Below, in pieces: positions 1-10,960 of a stretch of DNA of 64,000 nt. Source of the DNA: Dryomyza anilis (lineage: Eukaryota > Arthropoda > Insecta > Diptera > Dryomyzidae); the NCBI GenBank assembly GCA_951804985.1, contig OX638130.1, forward strand, positions 116,635,593 through 116,699,592. The letters are read 5' to 3'. Position 1 is the first letter of the stretch. Each line of letters opens with the position of its first letter. The notes beneath the pieces are model-generated. The model did not search any database and was not told the DNA's origin. It saw only the letters and a list, made by a program, of their open reading frames with translations. The position numbers and the translations under genes were made by a program.

Positions 1-879
1 CAGAACCCAATTCATTCCTTTGCAGATGACAGTAACATTTGTCATTCATATTCGTTCAACAAGCGCCCAAACTCTTTGGAGATTGAGAGCAAACGACGCA
101 CTATGAATGACACACTCAATAATGACCTTAAATCAATCTCCGAGTGGGGTGTTGCAAACAGAGTAGATTTTAATGCAAGCAAGACCCAATGTTGTATGTT
201 ATCTCACAAAAGAATGGATTCACCCCTCCCTCCCCTCAATATGGGTGCTGTGGATATTGCGCAGTCAGCTGCTCTTGACGTTCTGGGCATATTAATTCAA
301 TGTGATCTCCGTTGGAATGACCACATATTTAACGTGTCGAAAGAAGCGGCCAAGTGCCTCGGTTTTTTAAAACGGTGTAAAACATACTTCACTCCTGCTG
401 ACTTACGCACTGTCTACATTACCTATATACGGCCTAAAATGGAATTCAATTCGCACATTTGGGCAGGGGCCTCAAAATCCTCCTTGGAGTTCCTGGACCG
501 AATCCAACAACGTGCGATATATTTAATAGGGGATGAAAATATTTCATCGTCTATTGGTTCTCTTGAGCACCGAAGGACCGTTGGGTGTGTAAGCCTGTTT
601 TATAGGTATTACAACGGCAAGTGTTCGAGGGAAATACATGGCCTGATTCCACCAGGTCGTGTGTTCTCTCGTTCTACTCGGGCGTCAAACCAAGCCCACC
701 CCTTCGTAGTCGACTCGGTTCTCAACAGAACCACGCATTATAGAGAGAATTCGTTCTTCAGTCGCACGATTCGTTTGTGGAACAATCTCCCTGCGTACGT
801 TTTTCCGGACATTTTTGATATTGGCAAGTTCAAAACAAACATTCACCGCCACTACTCTATCTTTCCTCCCTCCTTTTAA
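1..879 (+). CDS. Reverse transcriptase of a non-LTR retrotransposon, C-terminal 292 residues, open at the left edge
   Basis: The frame is open from base 1 to a TAA at 877-879, so the true start lies outside the window. Residues 7-10 are FADD, the catalytic box of LINE reverse transcriptases. After it come a basic helix, VDFNASKTQCCMLS (RT motif 6-like) and LDVLGI (motif 7-like). The rest is the thumb and C-terminal region typical of Jockey/CR1-type ORF2 proteins, with YIRPKMEFNSHIWAGAS, a conserved LEHRR segment and RTIRLWNNLP near the end. The enzyme would copy the element's own RNA at a nicked target site. There are no internal stops or frameshifts in the visible part, unlike the copy at 58 kb, so this copy looks younger. 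Whether the whole ORF2 is intact cannot be seen. Confidence 0.92.
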   Translation, partial: QNPIHSFADDSNICHSYSFNKRPNSLEIESKRRTMNDTLNNDLKSISEWGVANRVDFNASKTQCCMLSHKRMDSPLPPLNMGAVDIAQSAALDVLGILIQCDLRWNDHIFNVSKEAAKCLGFLKRCKTYFTPADLRTVYITYIRPKMEFNSHIWAGASKSSLEFLDRIQQRAIYLIGDENISSSIGSLEHRRTVGCVSLFYRYYNGKCSREIHGLIPPGRVFSRSTRASNQAHPFVVDSVLNRTTHYRENSFFSRTIRLWNNLPAYVFPDIFDIGKFKTNIHRHYSIFPPSF

Positions 880-974
880 CCTATCATCCCTTCTTACGAT
901 CAACACTGTGCTTTGCATGAATAGGGGGCATCCCCTGAGCGTTGGTTAATTTGTAAAAAAAAAAAAAAAAAAAA
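1..974 (+). mobile_element. Non-LTR retrotransposon (Jockey/CR1-like), copy 1, 3' part with poly(A)
   Basis: The element runs in from the left edge. It contains the C-terminal half of a reverse transcriptase (1-879), a short 3' UTR of about 75 bp (880-954) and a poly(A) run ending at 974. The 3' UTR, including the block GGGGGCATCCCCTGAGCG, recurs almost unchanged after the second copy (59036-59108). That shows both copies share the true 3' terminus. The family assignment rests on the protein motifs; the exact clade is not certain. Confidence 0.93.
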
Positions 975-1472
975 TCAGGGTATAATCTCATCTAAACCTG
1001 CATCACCAACTGAATGGTTACAGACATCGAGCGTTCTCCGAGCCCTTGCTAGGGGTTTAACGGGACGGAAGGCAGCTGTAACATTTACCTGAAAGCCATT
1101 TCTACGGGATTTCACTCCCGTATATTGAGGTAACAGAATGCCACAGCTGTCGGCCCATATCAAACTATTCATATACATTGTACAAATCATAAGTCCGTGT
1201 CGAGTTCCAGTAGATCGTCATCATGGGTTTGTTCTCGGATATGGTGGTGCGATAGACTTTGCGGCCACACTGCCAGCTCACTACGTCGTTCTGAGCACCT
1301 ATTTTAAGGGCGGTGTCCTCTCGCCCTGTCACAGGAACCTCTTTAGGCGTTAATGAGCTTTTCAGTTCATGCCCTCCGCTCCTGTCGCTCTTGGTCGGGG
1401 GCTGCTAAAGAAAGCAGCTAGATCGCTATCCGCCACCTGCGACCCCGGTGGTAGCCTGAGCTTGGCCCCACC
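975..1472 (+). other. GC-richer segment between a poly(A) tail and an octamer array, possible 3' end of another retrotransposon
   Basis: The segment is markedly richer in G+C than its surroundings and starts directly after the poly(A) of the upstream LINE. It runs into the TAATAAAA array at 1473. No long ORF with recognisable motifs is present on either strand. The layout of a GC-richer body passing straight into an A/T-rich tandem tail resembles the 3' end of I-, LOA- or R1-type non-LTR elements, which often end in short tandem repeats. This assignment is inference. Confidence 0.35.
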
Positions 1473-2829
1473 AATAATAAAATAATAAAATAATAAAATA
1501 ATAAAATAATAAAATAATAAAATAATAAAATAATAAAATAATAAAATAATAAAATAATAAAATAATAAAATAATAAAATAATAAAGTAATAAAATAATAA
1601 AATAATCAAATAATAAAATAATAAAATAATAAAATAATAAAATAATAAAATAATAAAATAATAAAATAATAAAATAATAAAATAATAAAATAATAAAATA
1701 ATAAAATAATAAAATAATAAAATAATAAAATAATAAAATAATAAAATAATAAAATAATAAAATAATAAAATAATAAAATAATAAAATAATAAAATAATAA
1801 AATAATAAAATAATAAAATAATAAAATAATAAAATAATAAAATAATAAAATAATAAAATAATAAAATAATAAAATAATAAAATAATAAAATAATAAAATA
1901 ATAAAATAATAAAATAATAAAATAATAAAATAATAAAATAATAAAATAATAAAATAATAAAATAATAAAATAATAAAATAATAAAATAATAAAATAATAA
2001 AATAATAAAATAATAAAATAATAAAATAATAAAATAATAAAATAATAAAATAATAAAATAATAAAATAATAAAATAATAAAATAATAAAATAATAAAATA
2101 ATAAAATAATAAAATAATAAAATAATAAAATAATAAAATAATAAAATAATAAAATAATAAAATAATAAAATAATAAAATAATAAAATAATAAAATAATAA
2201 AATAATAAAATAATAAAATAATAAAATAATAAAATAATAAAATAATAAAATAATAAAATAATAAAATAATAAAATAATAAAATAATAAAATAATAAAATA
2301 ATAAAATAATAAAATAATAAAATAATAAAATAATAAAATAATAAAATAATAAAATAATAAAATAATAAAATAATAAAATAATAAAATAATAAAATAATAA
2401 AATAATAAAATAATAAAATAATAAAATAATAAAATAATAAAATAATAAAATAATAAAATAATAAAATAATAAAATAATAAAATAATAAAATAATAAAATA
2501 ATAAAATAATAAAATAATAAAATAATAAAATAATAAAATAATAAAATAATAAAATAATAAAATAATAAAATAATAAAATAATAAAATAATAAAATAATAA
2601 AATAATAAAATAATAAAATAATAAAATAATAAAATAATAAAATAATAAAATAATAAAATAATAAAATAATAAAATAATAAAATAATAAAATAATAAAATA
2701 ATAAAATAATAAAATAATAAAATAATAAAATAATAAAATAATAAAATAATAAAATAATAAAATAATAAAATAATAAAATAATAAAATAATAAAATAATAA
2801 AATAATAAAATAATAAAATAATAAAATAA
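1473..2829. repeat. (TAATAAAA)n octanucleotide array, about 170 units
   Basis: The 8-bp unit TAATAAAA repeats almost perfectly for about 1.36 kb. The only variants I see are near the left end: a G at about 1586 and a C at about 1607. The complementary strand has no stop codon in any frame and, because 8 is not a multiple of 3, each frame cycles through the same eight residues (IILLFYYF). The long minus-strand open frames here are therefore artefacts. The homogeneity implies recent expansion. Confidence 0.97.
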
Positions 2830-3310
2830 CTGCAGTAGCAACAATTGCTGCTCCTGCACTTGCTGTCACTCAATTCGTTGCTGTCACTCAATTTGTTGCT
2901 GTTGTCATTGAAACAACAACAACCAACTTTTGACATTTTGTTTGTGTCGCTCGTTAGCTGTTTTTGTTGTTCTCGTTGCTGCTGCTGCGAGTCTGTGTTG
3001 CAAGCTGCAATTAACATCAATTGCTGGTGATTTTCAACAGCAACAAATATATATTGTTAACACTTGCAGAGAGCAACACATTTAAAACGTATTCAGCAAG
3101 AGCAATATTAACAACAGCAACTACAACAACATAAAAAGACAACAACATCGCACTCGACGTCCAAACAAAACGCGTTAACAACCAACTTAACGCTTTATTA
3201 AAAACTCATTACGGCCAACAGCAGCAGTAGCAACAGCAACAACAGCATCAGCAACAACTCTTTTTGCTACAACAATAAGTGAAGCAGTCGTGCGTACAAA
3301 TGTCCGTCTA
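2830..3310. other. CAA/CAG-rich unique sequence, 5'UTR- or intron-like
   Basis: The block is rich in CAA, CAG and GTT/GCTG triplets on both strands, for example around 2900-2930 and 3200-3260. That composition is common in fly 5' UTRs and regulatory introns. No convincing ORF or core promoter is visible. Confidence 0.4.
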
Positions 3311-3790
3311 TGTTTGTTTGTCTGTCTTTCCGTCCGTCACTCTGTCAAGTGCTATCGACGACTCGTTGTTGATTTTGAAGCCGCTCTGAAGATGAGCCGC
3401 ACGTTCCACAAAGTTGCTGCCCGAAATAGTTTTCAGTAGCAGCAACAGCAGTAGCAGTGGGTCAAATGGGCGAATAAAAAAAAAATAAAAACCGTTTCGT
3501 ATTTTCGAGTTTAAAACGTTTATGCGAAGCGCAGAAGGCAGCAACACTGGGTGTGGTAATTATAGGAATTGTTTTTAAAGCAAATAAGCTGTAATGAGCG
3601 CCTGCGAAAGTCGTAAATGTCACACGATACGTATACCGGGTATACAGTGGTTTAATGGGCAGTTAAAATTTTATTATAGCATTTAATCGATAAATGGAAA
3701 TTTGATTTATTCGCTGTTTTCAATGATAATTTAAGCAAAATTTATTTTTAAAGCGTTAAAGATGTCTCTCTTTAGAAAATTTTTAGTTTA
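3311..3790. other. Unique sequence, nothing recognised
   Basis: This is moderately AT-rich DNA with a CAG-rich patch near 3436-3460. I find no gene, repeat or clear signal. Confidence 0.5.
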
Positions 3791-4560
3791 TATAATTTTT
3801 TAATTTATTTTTCATACTGAACTGAAAGTGATGACAATAAAATGAATTACACTAAGTTTTCAATTTTCACTCAATTATTGAATTTTTTATTTTAAAAAGG
3901 TAAAAGTAAAGTAAAAATTAAGTAAATGTTAAGTAAAAGTTAAGTAAAAGTTAGGTAAATGTTTAGTAAGAGATTAGTAAGTGTTAAGTAAGAGTTAAGT
4001 AACCGTAAAGTATGAGTTAAATAGAAATTAAAGTTAAGCTAAAGTTAAGTAAAAGTTAGGAAAATCTAAAGTACAAGTTATGTTTAAGTTAAGTAAAAGT
4101 TAAGTAAAAATTAATTAAAAATTAAATAAATGTTAACTAAAAGTTGAATAAAAATTAAGTAAAAGTTATGCAAATGTTAAGTAAAAGTTAAATAATAGTT
4201 AAGTAAAGTTAAGTAAAAGTTAGATAAAAATTAAGTAAAAGTTAAATATAAGTTAAGTAAAAGTTAAGTAAATGTTAAGTAAAAGTTAAGTAAATAAAAA
4301 GAAAAAATTAAATACAAGTTAAGCAAATGTTAAGTAAAAGTTTAGTAAGAGATTAGTAATTGTTAAGTAAGAGATAAGCAAGTGATTAGTAAGTGTTAAG
4401 TAAGAGTTAAGCAAGTGATAAGTTAATGTTAAGTAAGAGTTAGGCAAGTGATAAGTTAATGTTAGGTAAGAGTTAAGCAAGAGTTAACTAAAAATGTTGT
4501 AAATGTTAAGGAGACAATATTCCAAATTTGTTAATTAATAGTCAGTCAGATGTTCGATGA
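3791..4560 (+). repeat. Repeated element, copy A, carrying an 11-bp GTTAAGTAAAA array
   Basis: A flank of about 105 bp (3791-3897, with ACTGAACTGAAAGTGATGAC), an internal degenerate tandem array of GTTAAGTAAAA (about 3898-4505) and a closing block (GGAGACAATATTCCAAATTT to TCAGATGTTCGATGA) reappear in the same order at 6321-7070. Flanks and array move as one unit, so this is a duplicated or transposed element and not two independent microsatellites. No terminal inverted repeat or target duplication was found. Confidence 0.85.
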
Positions 4561-5280
4561 AATTAAAAAATATATTTTACTTCTAAATTGTGAAACATTG
4601 AATTCTTTTTAATATCATCAGACAGTAACTGAATTTATCATCAAACTTTAATTCTTAAATAACAGTATTTGGTAATTTAAGTGAAAATCGAATTATGGTA
4701 AAAATAGAGGGTGATTTCTTGAATTAAAAATTTCAAACATGTAATAATAAAAATGTGCAATGTTTCAGAAACTATTTAGTTTAAAACATTAATATAAATA
4801 GCTATTGACTATTAAAAACTATAGATAATAAAAAATCAAGAATACTATAATACATAAATGTTTGGAGTCAAAAATTCCAATAAAACAATTTATTTTGAAT
4901 ATTATTTCATATCGCAAAAAACAAGAAATATTTTTCTAGAACATAGCAATTTCAATTTTATTATTCAGCCATAACATTTTTGTTTTTTAATTTTTCCAAT
5001 TAATTGTTGCAATCAAACAAACTTTTTTGTAATCTTTTTTCATATTAAATACATTACAAATATTCTTTAGTGAAAGAAAAAAAAAGTATCATTCTTAATA
5101 TTGACAAATTTCCGATTTTGTTTTGTCTAAATCTCCAAATTCACCCTGATTTGTCTGCAAAGTTTAGATGTCTTATAAAAGTTTTTGCCTTCTCCGTAAC
5201 CAACACCCGCAACGTTTTGCACTTTCGTTTAGTCCGAGCAAATAGCATAAATTTCAAAATTTAGTTATTAAACCAAACAA
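4561..5280. other. AT-rich unique sequence, nothing recognised
   Basis: There are no ORFs with recognisable content and no clear repeats. The short frame at 5070-5264 has no family features. Confidence 0.5.
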
Positions 5281-6020
5281 ATGGTTTTGTGGCGCCCACC
5301 TGAGCACAACCGCTGTGTGAGCGCACGACAGGCACTATTTTTCGCCCACCCATTGACAAATATTCGGCCTGTTGCCTGTACCATACCCTGACCCATCATT
5401 ACCTAACCCACAACCTGACCCAGTAGATTTTTGTTTCATCGTCAGTCGTAGTTTAGGCTACGGCAGCAGCGACTCACAATTCGTATAATGTACTTGAGTT
5501 TTGAAGAAGACTTTAAGGGGCATTATTAGCATGCACTGACCTGACTTGGAGCTGACTTCGACCTGACTCCTACCTACCTAGCGCAGTGACTGACTGACGG
5601 CACAGCAGGGGCTTGAGACCGAGTGTGCGCGCGCCTTCGAGTGTCAGCCGAGGTGAAGGTTGATTGTTTTGGCTATGTTTCAACTGATTCTTTTTGCTGC
5701 TTTATTTTTTTTTTTTTTTGGTACTATTTTCGGTACGATTGCCTGGTAATGATATGTTGCTGCCTGAGTAGCAGTAGCAACAACAGCAGCAGCAGCAGCT
5801 GGCAACGTCAGGAACGGCGGGCGCCCCAAGTGATTTGAATACAAGACAAAACAATTCACAAAATGATTGATTAATCGCGTTGATGTAGTAACTACTACTA
5901 GCAGGCACAACTGACAGACATGCGACTGGACATGGAGCAGCACCGCGCGCGACCTCCGTCGGTACCACTGACGTATAGCCAGATTGTGTAATACCGAAGC
6001 TGCTCAATTATAGTCGACGA
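5281..6020. other. GC-richer unique block, possible regulatory or untranslated sequence
   Basis: The block contrasts with its AT-rich flanks. It has ACCTGAC-type short repeats around 5540-5590, a GCGCGC patch near 5630, a CAG run at about 5770-5800 and a poly(T) at 5703-5719. The small ORFs on both strands are low in complexity and unrecognised. It could be a promoter, 5' UTR or enhancer of a neighbouring gene; the sequence alone does not decide. Confidence 0.3.
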
Positions 6021-6320
6021 GCATATTATAGACTAGCTTTTATTTTGTTGTTTGTCTCAAAATGCATTTCAATTGTTGTGATACTTGGTAACAGTAGGTG
6101 GTAAACATTAAATTAAATTTGGAGGTTTTTGTTTTTATTTTAAATATAATTATTTTTATTTTTAACAACTACACACTATTTTCGAATAATAGATTATTAA
6201 AAAATTTCAAAAATAAAAGTCCTTAAAAAAACTGACAATATTTAGAAATATTGTTATTGATTTAAGCTGTGATTAATTTCTTGTTTCGAAAGTAAAATAG
6301 TATTTTTATATTTTTTAATT
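6021..6320. other. AT-rich unique sequence, nothing recognised
   Basis: Short AT-rich linker between the GC-richer block and the second copy of the 11-bp-array element. No signal seen. Confidence 0.5.
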
Positions 6321-7070
6321 TATAATTTTTTAATTTATTTTTAATACTGAACTGAAAGTGATGACAATAAAATAAACTGCACTAAGTTTTCAATTTTCAC
6401 TCAATTATTGAATTTTTTATTTTAAAAATGTAAAAGTAAATTAAAAATTAAGTAAATGATAAGAAAAAGTTAAGTAAAAGTTAAGTAAAAGTTATGTAAA
6501 AGTTAAGTAAAAGTTAAGAAAAAATTAAGTAAATGTTAAGTAAGAGATTAGTAAGTGTTAAGTAAGAGTTAAGTAACCGTAAAGTATGAGTTAAGTAAAA
6601 GTTAAGTAGAAATTAAAGTTAAGCAAAAGTTAAATAAAAGTTATGAAAATCTTAAGTACAAGTTATGTTTAAGTTAAGTAAAAGTTAAGTAAAAATTAAT
6701 TAAAAATTAAATAAATGTTAACTAAAAGTTGAATAAAAATTAAGTAAAAGTTATGCAAATGTTAAGTAAAAGTTAAATAATAGTTAAGTAAAGTTAAGTC
6801 AAAGTTTGATAAAAGTTAAGTAAAAGTTAAGTATAAGTTAAGTAAAAGTTGAGTAAATATTAAATAAAAGTTAAGTAACTATAAAGAAAAAATTAAATAC
6901 AAGTTAAGTAAAAGTTTAGTAAGAGATTAGTAAGTGTTAAGTAATTGATTAGTAAGTGTTAAGCAAGAGTTAACTAAAAATATTGTAAATGTTGAGGAGA
7001 CAATATTCCAAATTTGTCTTAAAAAAGGCTTCACAAAAGTTAAGTAATAGTTAGTCAGATGTTCGATGAT
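6321..7070 (+). repeat. Repeated element, copy B, carrying an 11-bp GTTAAGTAAAA array
   Basis: Direct-orientation relative of the element at 3791-4560, about 2.53 kb downstream. The left flank is nearly identical (ATACTGAACTGAAAGTGATG). The array covers about 6430-6985. The closing GGAGACAATATTCCAAATTT is followed here by an extra stretch of about 25 bp before the common TCAGATGTTCGATGA end. Small indels within the array show the two copies have diverged since duplication. Confidence 0.85.
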
Positions 7071-8396
7071 ATTTTATATCTTCTAGATATAAAAAACCTT
7101 AATACTTGATTAATTTCAGTATGTATTATTTTTTTGACGCCTGTTAAAACACAAAACATTAATACAACCTCATTATCAGTGAATATAACTCGATTATAAT
7201 TATAATCTCTAGATTTTAAATTAGACCAAAACCTGCAAAATTCTCCGCGCCTTTTGTAAAACATTTATTTATGTTATATGGCCGTCTGAAAATTTTGTTT
7301 ATCAACATTTTGTAAGTGGCCCAGTTCTTTGCATTATTCACTATGCTAAACTTTTCACAAATTTATATCACATAAACATTTTTTGGCTTTAAAAAGATAC
7401 TTATTTAGTGTTAAACTCAGCGCAGCCACAAAATCTATGTCATACTCACAAAGTTAAGAAGTTATGAGTGTGCGGCAAGAACTTTTAAAAATAGAAAATA
7501 AACATTGAGTAGAAACGACATGTAAAATAGAATCTACGGCATATAGCCGAAAAATACGTTGTATGTGTAAAATAATGAAAAACCTAAAAAGAAATCAATG
7601 CAACTGAATACCAACCAAATTGGGGAAAACAAGATAGACATACACGAAAAAAAAACCCAAAAAAAAACAATATTCCCAACAGGCAATAAATTTTCAATTT
7701 TAATTATCTTTACATGGCAACAATTCTTATTTTTTGAGAGGCTTTTGAGAGGAGTCTGTTCGAACGGCGACTATATTTAAATTTTTTACTACATGCAGCC
7801 GAAAAACCGAAAAAAAAACGTGGAAAACCACGAAATATAGGGGAAACCGACAAAAAATAATCATATTGTGCATGCGTTATACAAAAAATAAAATTTAAAT
7901 TTAATTTAAAAGAAAATCCCGTCATAAATTATAAGCGCAACAAAAATAAAGCAGAACTAATTGAGTTGATATAGAAAATAGCTTGTTTTCAATATCGTTT
8001 TTTCTAATAAAATATTTAATAAATTATTATTAATTTATAAATACAAATACTTTCTGCTTTAGCTAACCAAGATATGAGATTCGAAAATAGTTTCAGATTA
8101 ATAGAAGAATATTTTATTTTTTACATTTAAGAAATCGATTGTCAAAAATGAATCTTAAAATAACATAAAAAATATTCGGTTATTTACCTTGATTCTAAAA
8201 TCATGAAGAATTTTTTTTTTTACAATTTTGATATAATCAATTCTCTGATCTTCAAAAAAATTGCTTTAAGTCAAAAAAAAAGCCAGATTCTGAAATCTAG
8301 TAGAATATTTCTAAATAGTTTCCAGTTAATAGAAGAAAATGCATTTTTTTATTTTTAAAATATTCAATTATTGAACCATCCATATAAAGGTACAAT
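7071..8396. other. AT-rich sequence, mostly unique
   Basis: I find no gene. A degenerate direct repeat relates about 8076-8150 to about 8296-8375 (shared AATAGTTTCnAGnTTAATAG). Nothing else stands out. Confidence 0.45.
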
Positions 8397-8967
8397 AAAT
8401 GTACAAAATAGATATTTATTTATAAAAAGAAACTATTAAGAAATATTTTTTTAAGTTCATAAACTAATCTCTTGTTTACTAAGGGTATGGTAAAGGGTTT
8501 TTCAATAAGAGCGCTACAAAAGTTTTTTTCAAGGGTTTTTCAACAGGAACTCTACAAAAGTAGAGCGACAGGGACAGCAAACAACGCCATATTTCTTGCC
8601 GCTCTTTTAAAATTTCTCTTCTGTAAGGTTTGCCATTTCATAATGGAAAGATATACGAATTCGAATTTCGGTAATAAATTTTAATAATTTCGACTCGTTG
8701 TTGGCTCGTATATCATTCCATCATGAAATGGCAAACTTTACTGAAGAGAAATATCAAAAGAACGGCAAGAAATATGGCGTCGTTTGCTGTCCCTGTTGCT
8801 CTACTTTTGTAGCGTCCTTGTTGAAAAATCCTTGAAAAAACTCTTGTAGCGCTCTTATTGAAAAACCCTTTACTATACCCATAGTAAACAAGAGATTAGT
8901 TTCTGAACTTAAGACAAATATTTCTTAATAGTTTCTTTTTATAAATAAATATTTATTTTGTACATTT
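8397..8967. mobile_element. Long inverted-repeat (foldback-like) element, about 570 bp
   Basis: Two arms of roughly 260 bp (8397-8659 and 8708-8967) are inverted copies of each other around a spacer of about 50 bp. The outer ends are AAATGTACAAAATA and its complement. Inner marker sequences such as AACAAGAGATTAGTTT, GCCATTTCATnATGGAA and GACAGGGACAGCAAAC occur in inverse order in the two arms. There is no coding capacity beyond a short frame in the left arm. I found no target duplication, so boundaries are set by the end of arm similarity. It is either a non-autonomous DNA transposon or a palindromic duplication. Confidence 0.85.
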
Positions 8968-9261
8968 TTAAATCAATTAATTTTTCAATTCTCCAAACAT
9001 AATTATTAATATAGATAAAACAAATTATTTCGCTTTATTGAACAATAAAAAAAACTTTCTTCTTAATAAAAAAATCTTTTTTCATTTTTTTTTTGTTTAA
9101 TTTAAAAATTTTCAAATTTCATCACTTTAAATTAGAGGTCAGAGATAAAGGTTAACCTTTTTGAAAGTTCCTGAATACCTCTTACTAAATCACATTTATT
9201 AAATAAATCAGTGATAAACCAAAAATTAAAGAAACCCAACAAAAAAAAAGGTTTTGCACAC
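8968..9261. other. AT-rich linker, nothing recognised
   Basis: A/T-rich unique sequence between two inverted-repeat elements. Confidence 0.5.
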
Positions 9262-9720
9262 AAAAAAAAGAAGTCACCAACAACCAGTGTTCATCATATT
9301 GATGATTTCTTTCATTGAACTAAAATCGTATTTTTTCAATGTTTTTCACTTTCAATATTTTTTATAACATCAAATTTCAAACAAAAACTTCTCTCCAATT
9401 ACACATTTATGTATTTATAACTCTTATAAGATTTATGATATTTAAATCAATATGGTTTGATGAACAAAATTCATCAATATGATGTACACATATTCATTAA
9501 TATAATGAAATAGAGTCTTCGCATAATTAGCAATTAAATATTATAATTCGTATAAGAATTATAAATACATAAATGTGCCAATGGAGACAAATTTGTGTTT
9601 GAAATTTGATGTTCAAACAAAATTTTGAAAATGAAAAACATTTGAAAAATACGATTTTAATTCAATGAACGAATTCATCCATATGATGAATCCAGGAAGT
9701 TGGTGCAAATTTTCGTGAAA
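9262..9720 (+). mobile_element. MITE with long terminal inverted repeats, copy 1
   Basis: The left end carries TCACCAACAACCAG (from 9274) and TTCATCATATTGATGA; the right end carries the inverse, closing with GAAGTTGGTG at 9705. The inverted arms are roughly 110 bp and include AAAATCGTATTTTT and TTTTTCACTTTCAATATTTT. Comparison with the relative at 46448-47165 suggests the ends reach outward into CACACAAAAAAAA. The element has no ORF and would need a transposase in trans. The superfamily is unresolved because no clear target duplication is visible. Confidence 0.85.
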
Positions 9721-9930
9721 TTTTTTGGTCTGAAAGAAACCTTTATTTTTGAAAATTATTGGTTTCGGTCGGTGGGATAACTTCATTTCTGGACCACAGA
9801 CTGATGGTAATATTTGCTTAAAAATTTGGATATATATGTAAATAAAACCCTAAAACCAAAATTAAACATTTTCGAAAACATATTCCCAAAAAAAAAAAAA
9901 CAAAAATATTTGAAAAATTACAAAAAGAAA
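9721..9930. other. Linker, nothing recognised
   Basis: Short AT-rich stretch between the MITE and the tandem repeat; no signal. Confidence 0.5.
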
Positions 9931-10325
9931 AGTTTGGACGACAAAAACAATGCAATGGTCGAAATTACAATTTTTCCAAAAATAAAAAATATTCGACAAA
10001 AACAACAATGTTCGAAAAATTTCGAAAAAAATTTTAGACGACAAAAACAACGCTGTGATCGAAATTACAATTTTTCCGAATATATAAAAAATAATCGACA
10101 AAAACAACAATGTTCGAAAATATTCGAAAAAAAAAATGTTATACGCAATGTTCGAAATCACAATTTTCTAACAATCACAATTTTGGACGACAAAAACAAT
10201 GCTATGTTCGAAATTACAATTTTTCCGAATATATAAAAAATAATCGACAAAAACAACAATGTTCGAAAATATTCGAAAAAAAAATTTAGAGGCAATGTTC
10301 GAAATCACAATTTTCTAACAACACA
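9931..10325 (+). repeat. Degenerate tandem repeat, three units with ACGACAAAAACAA
   Basis: The block GACGACAAAAACAA followed by TTCGAAATTACAATTTTTCC and ACAACAATGTTCGAAAA recurs at about 9938, 10037 and 10186, so unit length varies between about 100 and 150 bp. An extra CGAAATCACAATTTTCTAAC module occurs in the later units. The 140-residue plus-strand frame across it is a lysine/asparagine-rich consequence of the repeat. Confidence 0.8.
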
Positions 10326-10647
10326 TTTTTATGTTTCTCCAATCGATTTCTGCAACAACAACATAAAATGCCCTATAAATGAGACCAATTGAATTTTCTG
10401 TCTACTCAAAACCATTAACCAAAGACCTTTAAAATTAAGGTTTTCATATAACTCTCAACAAAAGACCTTATTTTTTTAATATAAAAAATAACTCTCAACC
10501 AAAAACCTTTATATTTTTTGAAAAATAATATCTCTCAGTATTAAACCAAATGGAAATAAACGGTAATAGTTATTTCTGATATCTGCTTTAAACCCTTTTT
10601 ATTTTTTTTTTCAATTGACTTCGTTTAATTTTAATAGTGATGCCATT
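10326..10647. other. AT-rich unique sequence, nothing recognised
   Basis: Contains a loose repeat of CAACnAAAnACCTTTA-type words (10430-10510). No other signal. Confidence 0.45.
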
Positions 10648-10865
10648 ATATTGTTACGAAAAGAGGTAATTTGCCCCACTGTGCAAGCATTCAACAATAA
10701 TAAATGAGACGCAAGACAATTCAGCGCACTAAGCAATGTGTTAGAAAGATACGGAAGATCATTCCGCGTACTGGGCAATGTGCGAGAAAGAAATGGAAGA
10801 TCAGCACATTAAAACACATGAGTGCGAATGAGATGCCAATAGCATGCGTCATTCACGAAACGAGT

Positions 10866-10880
10866 AGAAGGTTCTCGAAA
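10866..10880 (+). promoter_or_regulatory. Heat-shock-element-like trimer in the LTR U3
   Basis: Three contiguous 5-bp units in alternating orientation (aGAAg gTTCt cGAAa) match the consensus for HSF trimer binding. Further nGAAn/nTTCn units follow at 10886-10890, 10896-10900 and 10103-shifted positions near 10903-10910. It lies about 42 bp upstream of the TATA box, a normal place for an inducible element. Function is inferred. Confidence 0.5.
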
Positions 10881-10920
10881 CAAGTCGAAGCTCGTCGAAA
10901 CGTTTCGAACTGATGCATGC

Positions 10921-10960
10921 TGTATATAAGAGAGCCGCATCTGAGATACAGCACTTCAGA
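10921..10960 (+). promoter_or_regulatory. LTR core promoter: TATA box and possible initiator
   Basis: TATATAAG starts at 10922. A TTCAGAAG initiator-like sequence lies at about 10956, giving a start site roughly 35 bp downstream of the TATA box. This fits an LTR U3/R boundary. Confidence 0.6.

Noticed and set aside
1362..3020. 552-residue minus-strand open frame, plus two other frames over the same interval
   Set aside because: Pure translation of the TTTTATTA octamer in all frames; no protein signal.
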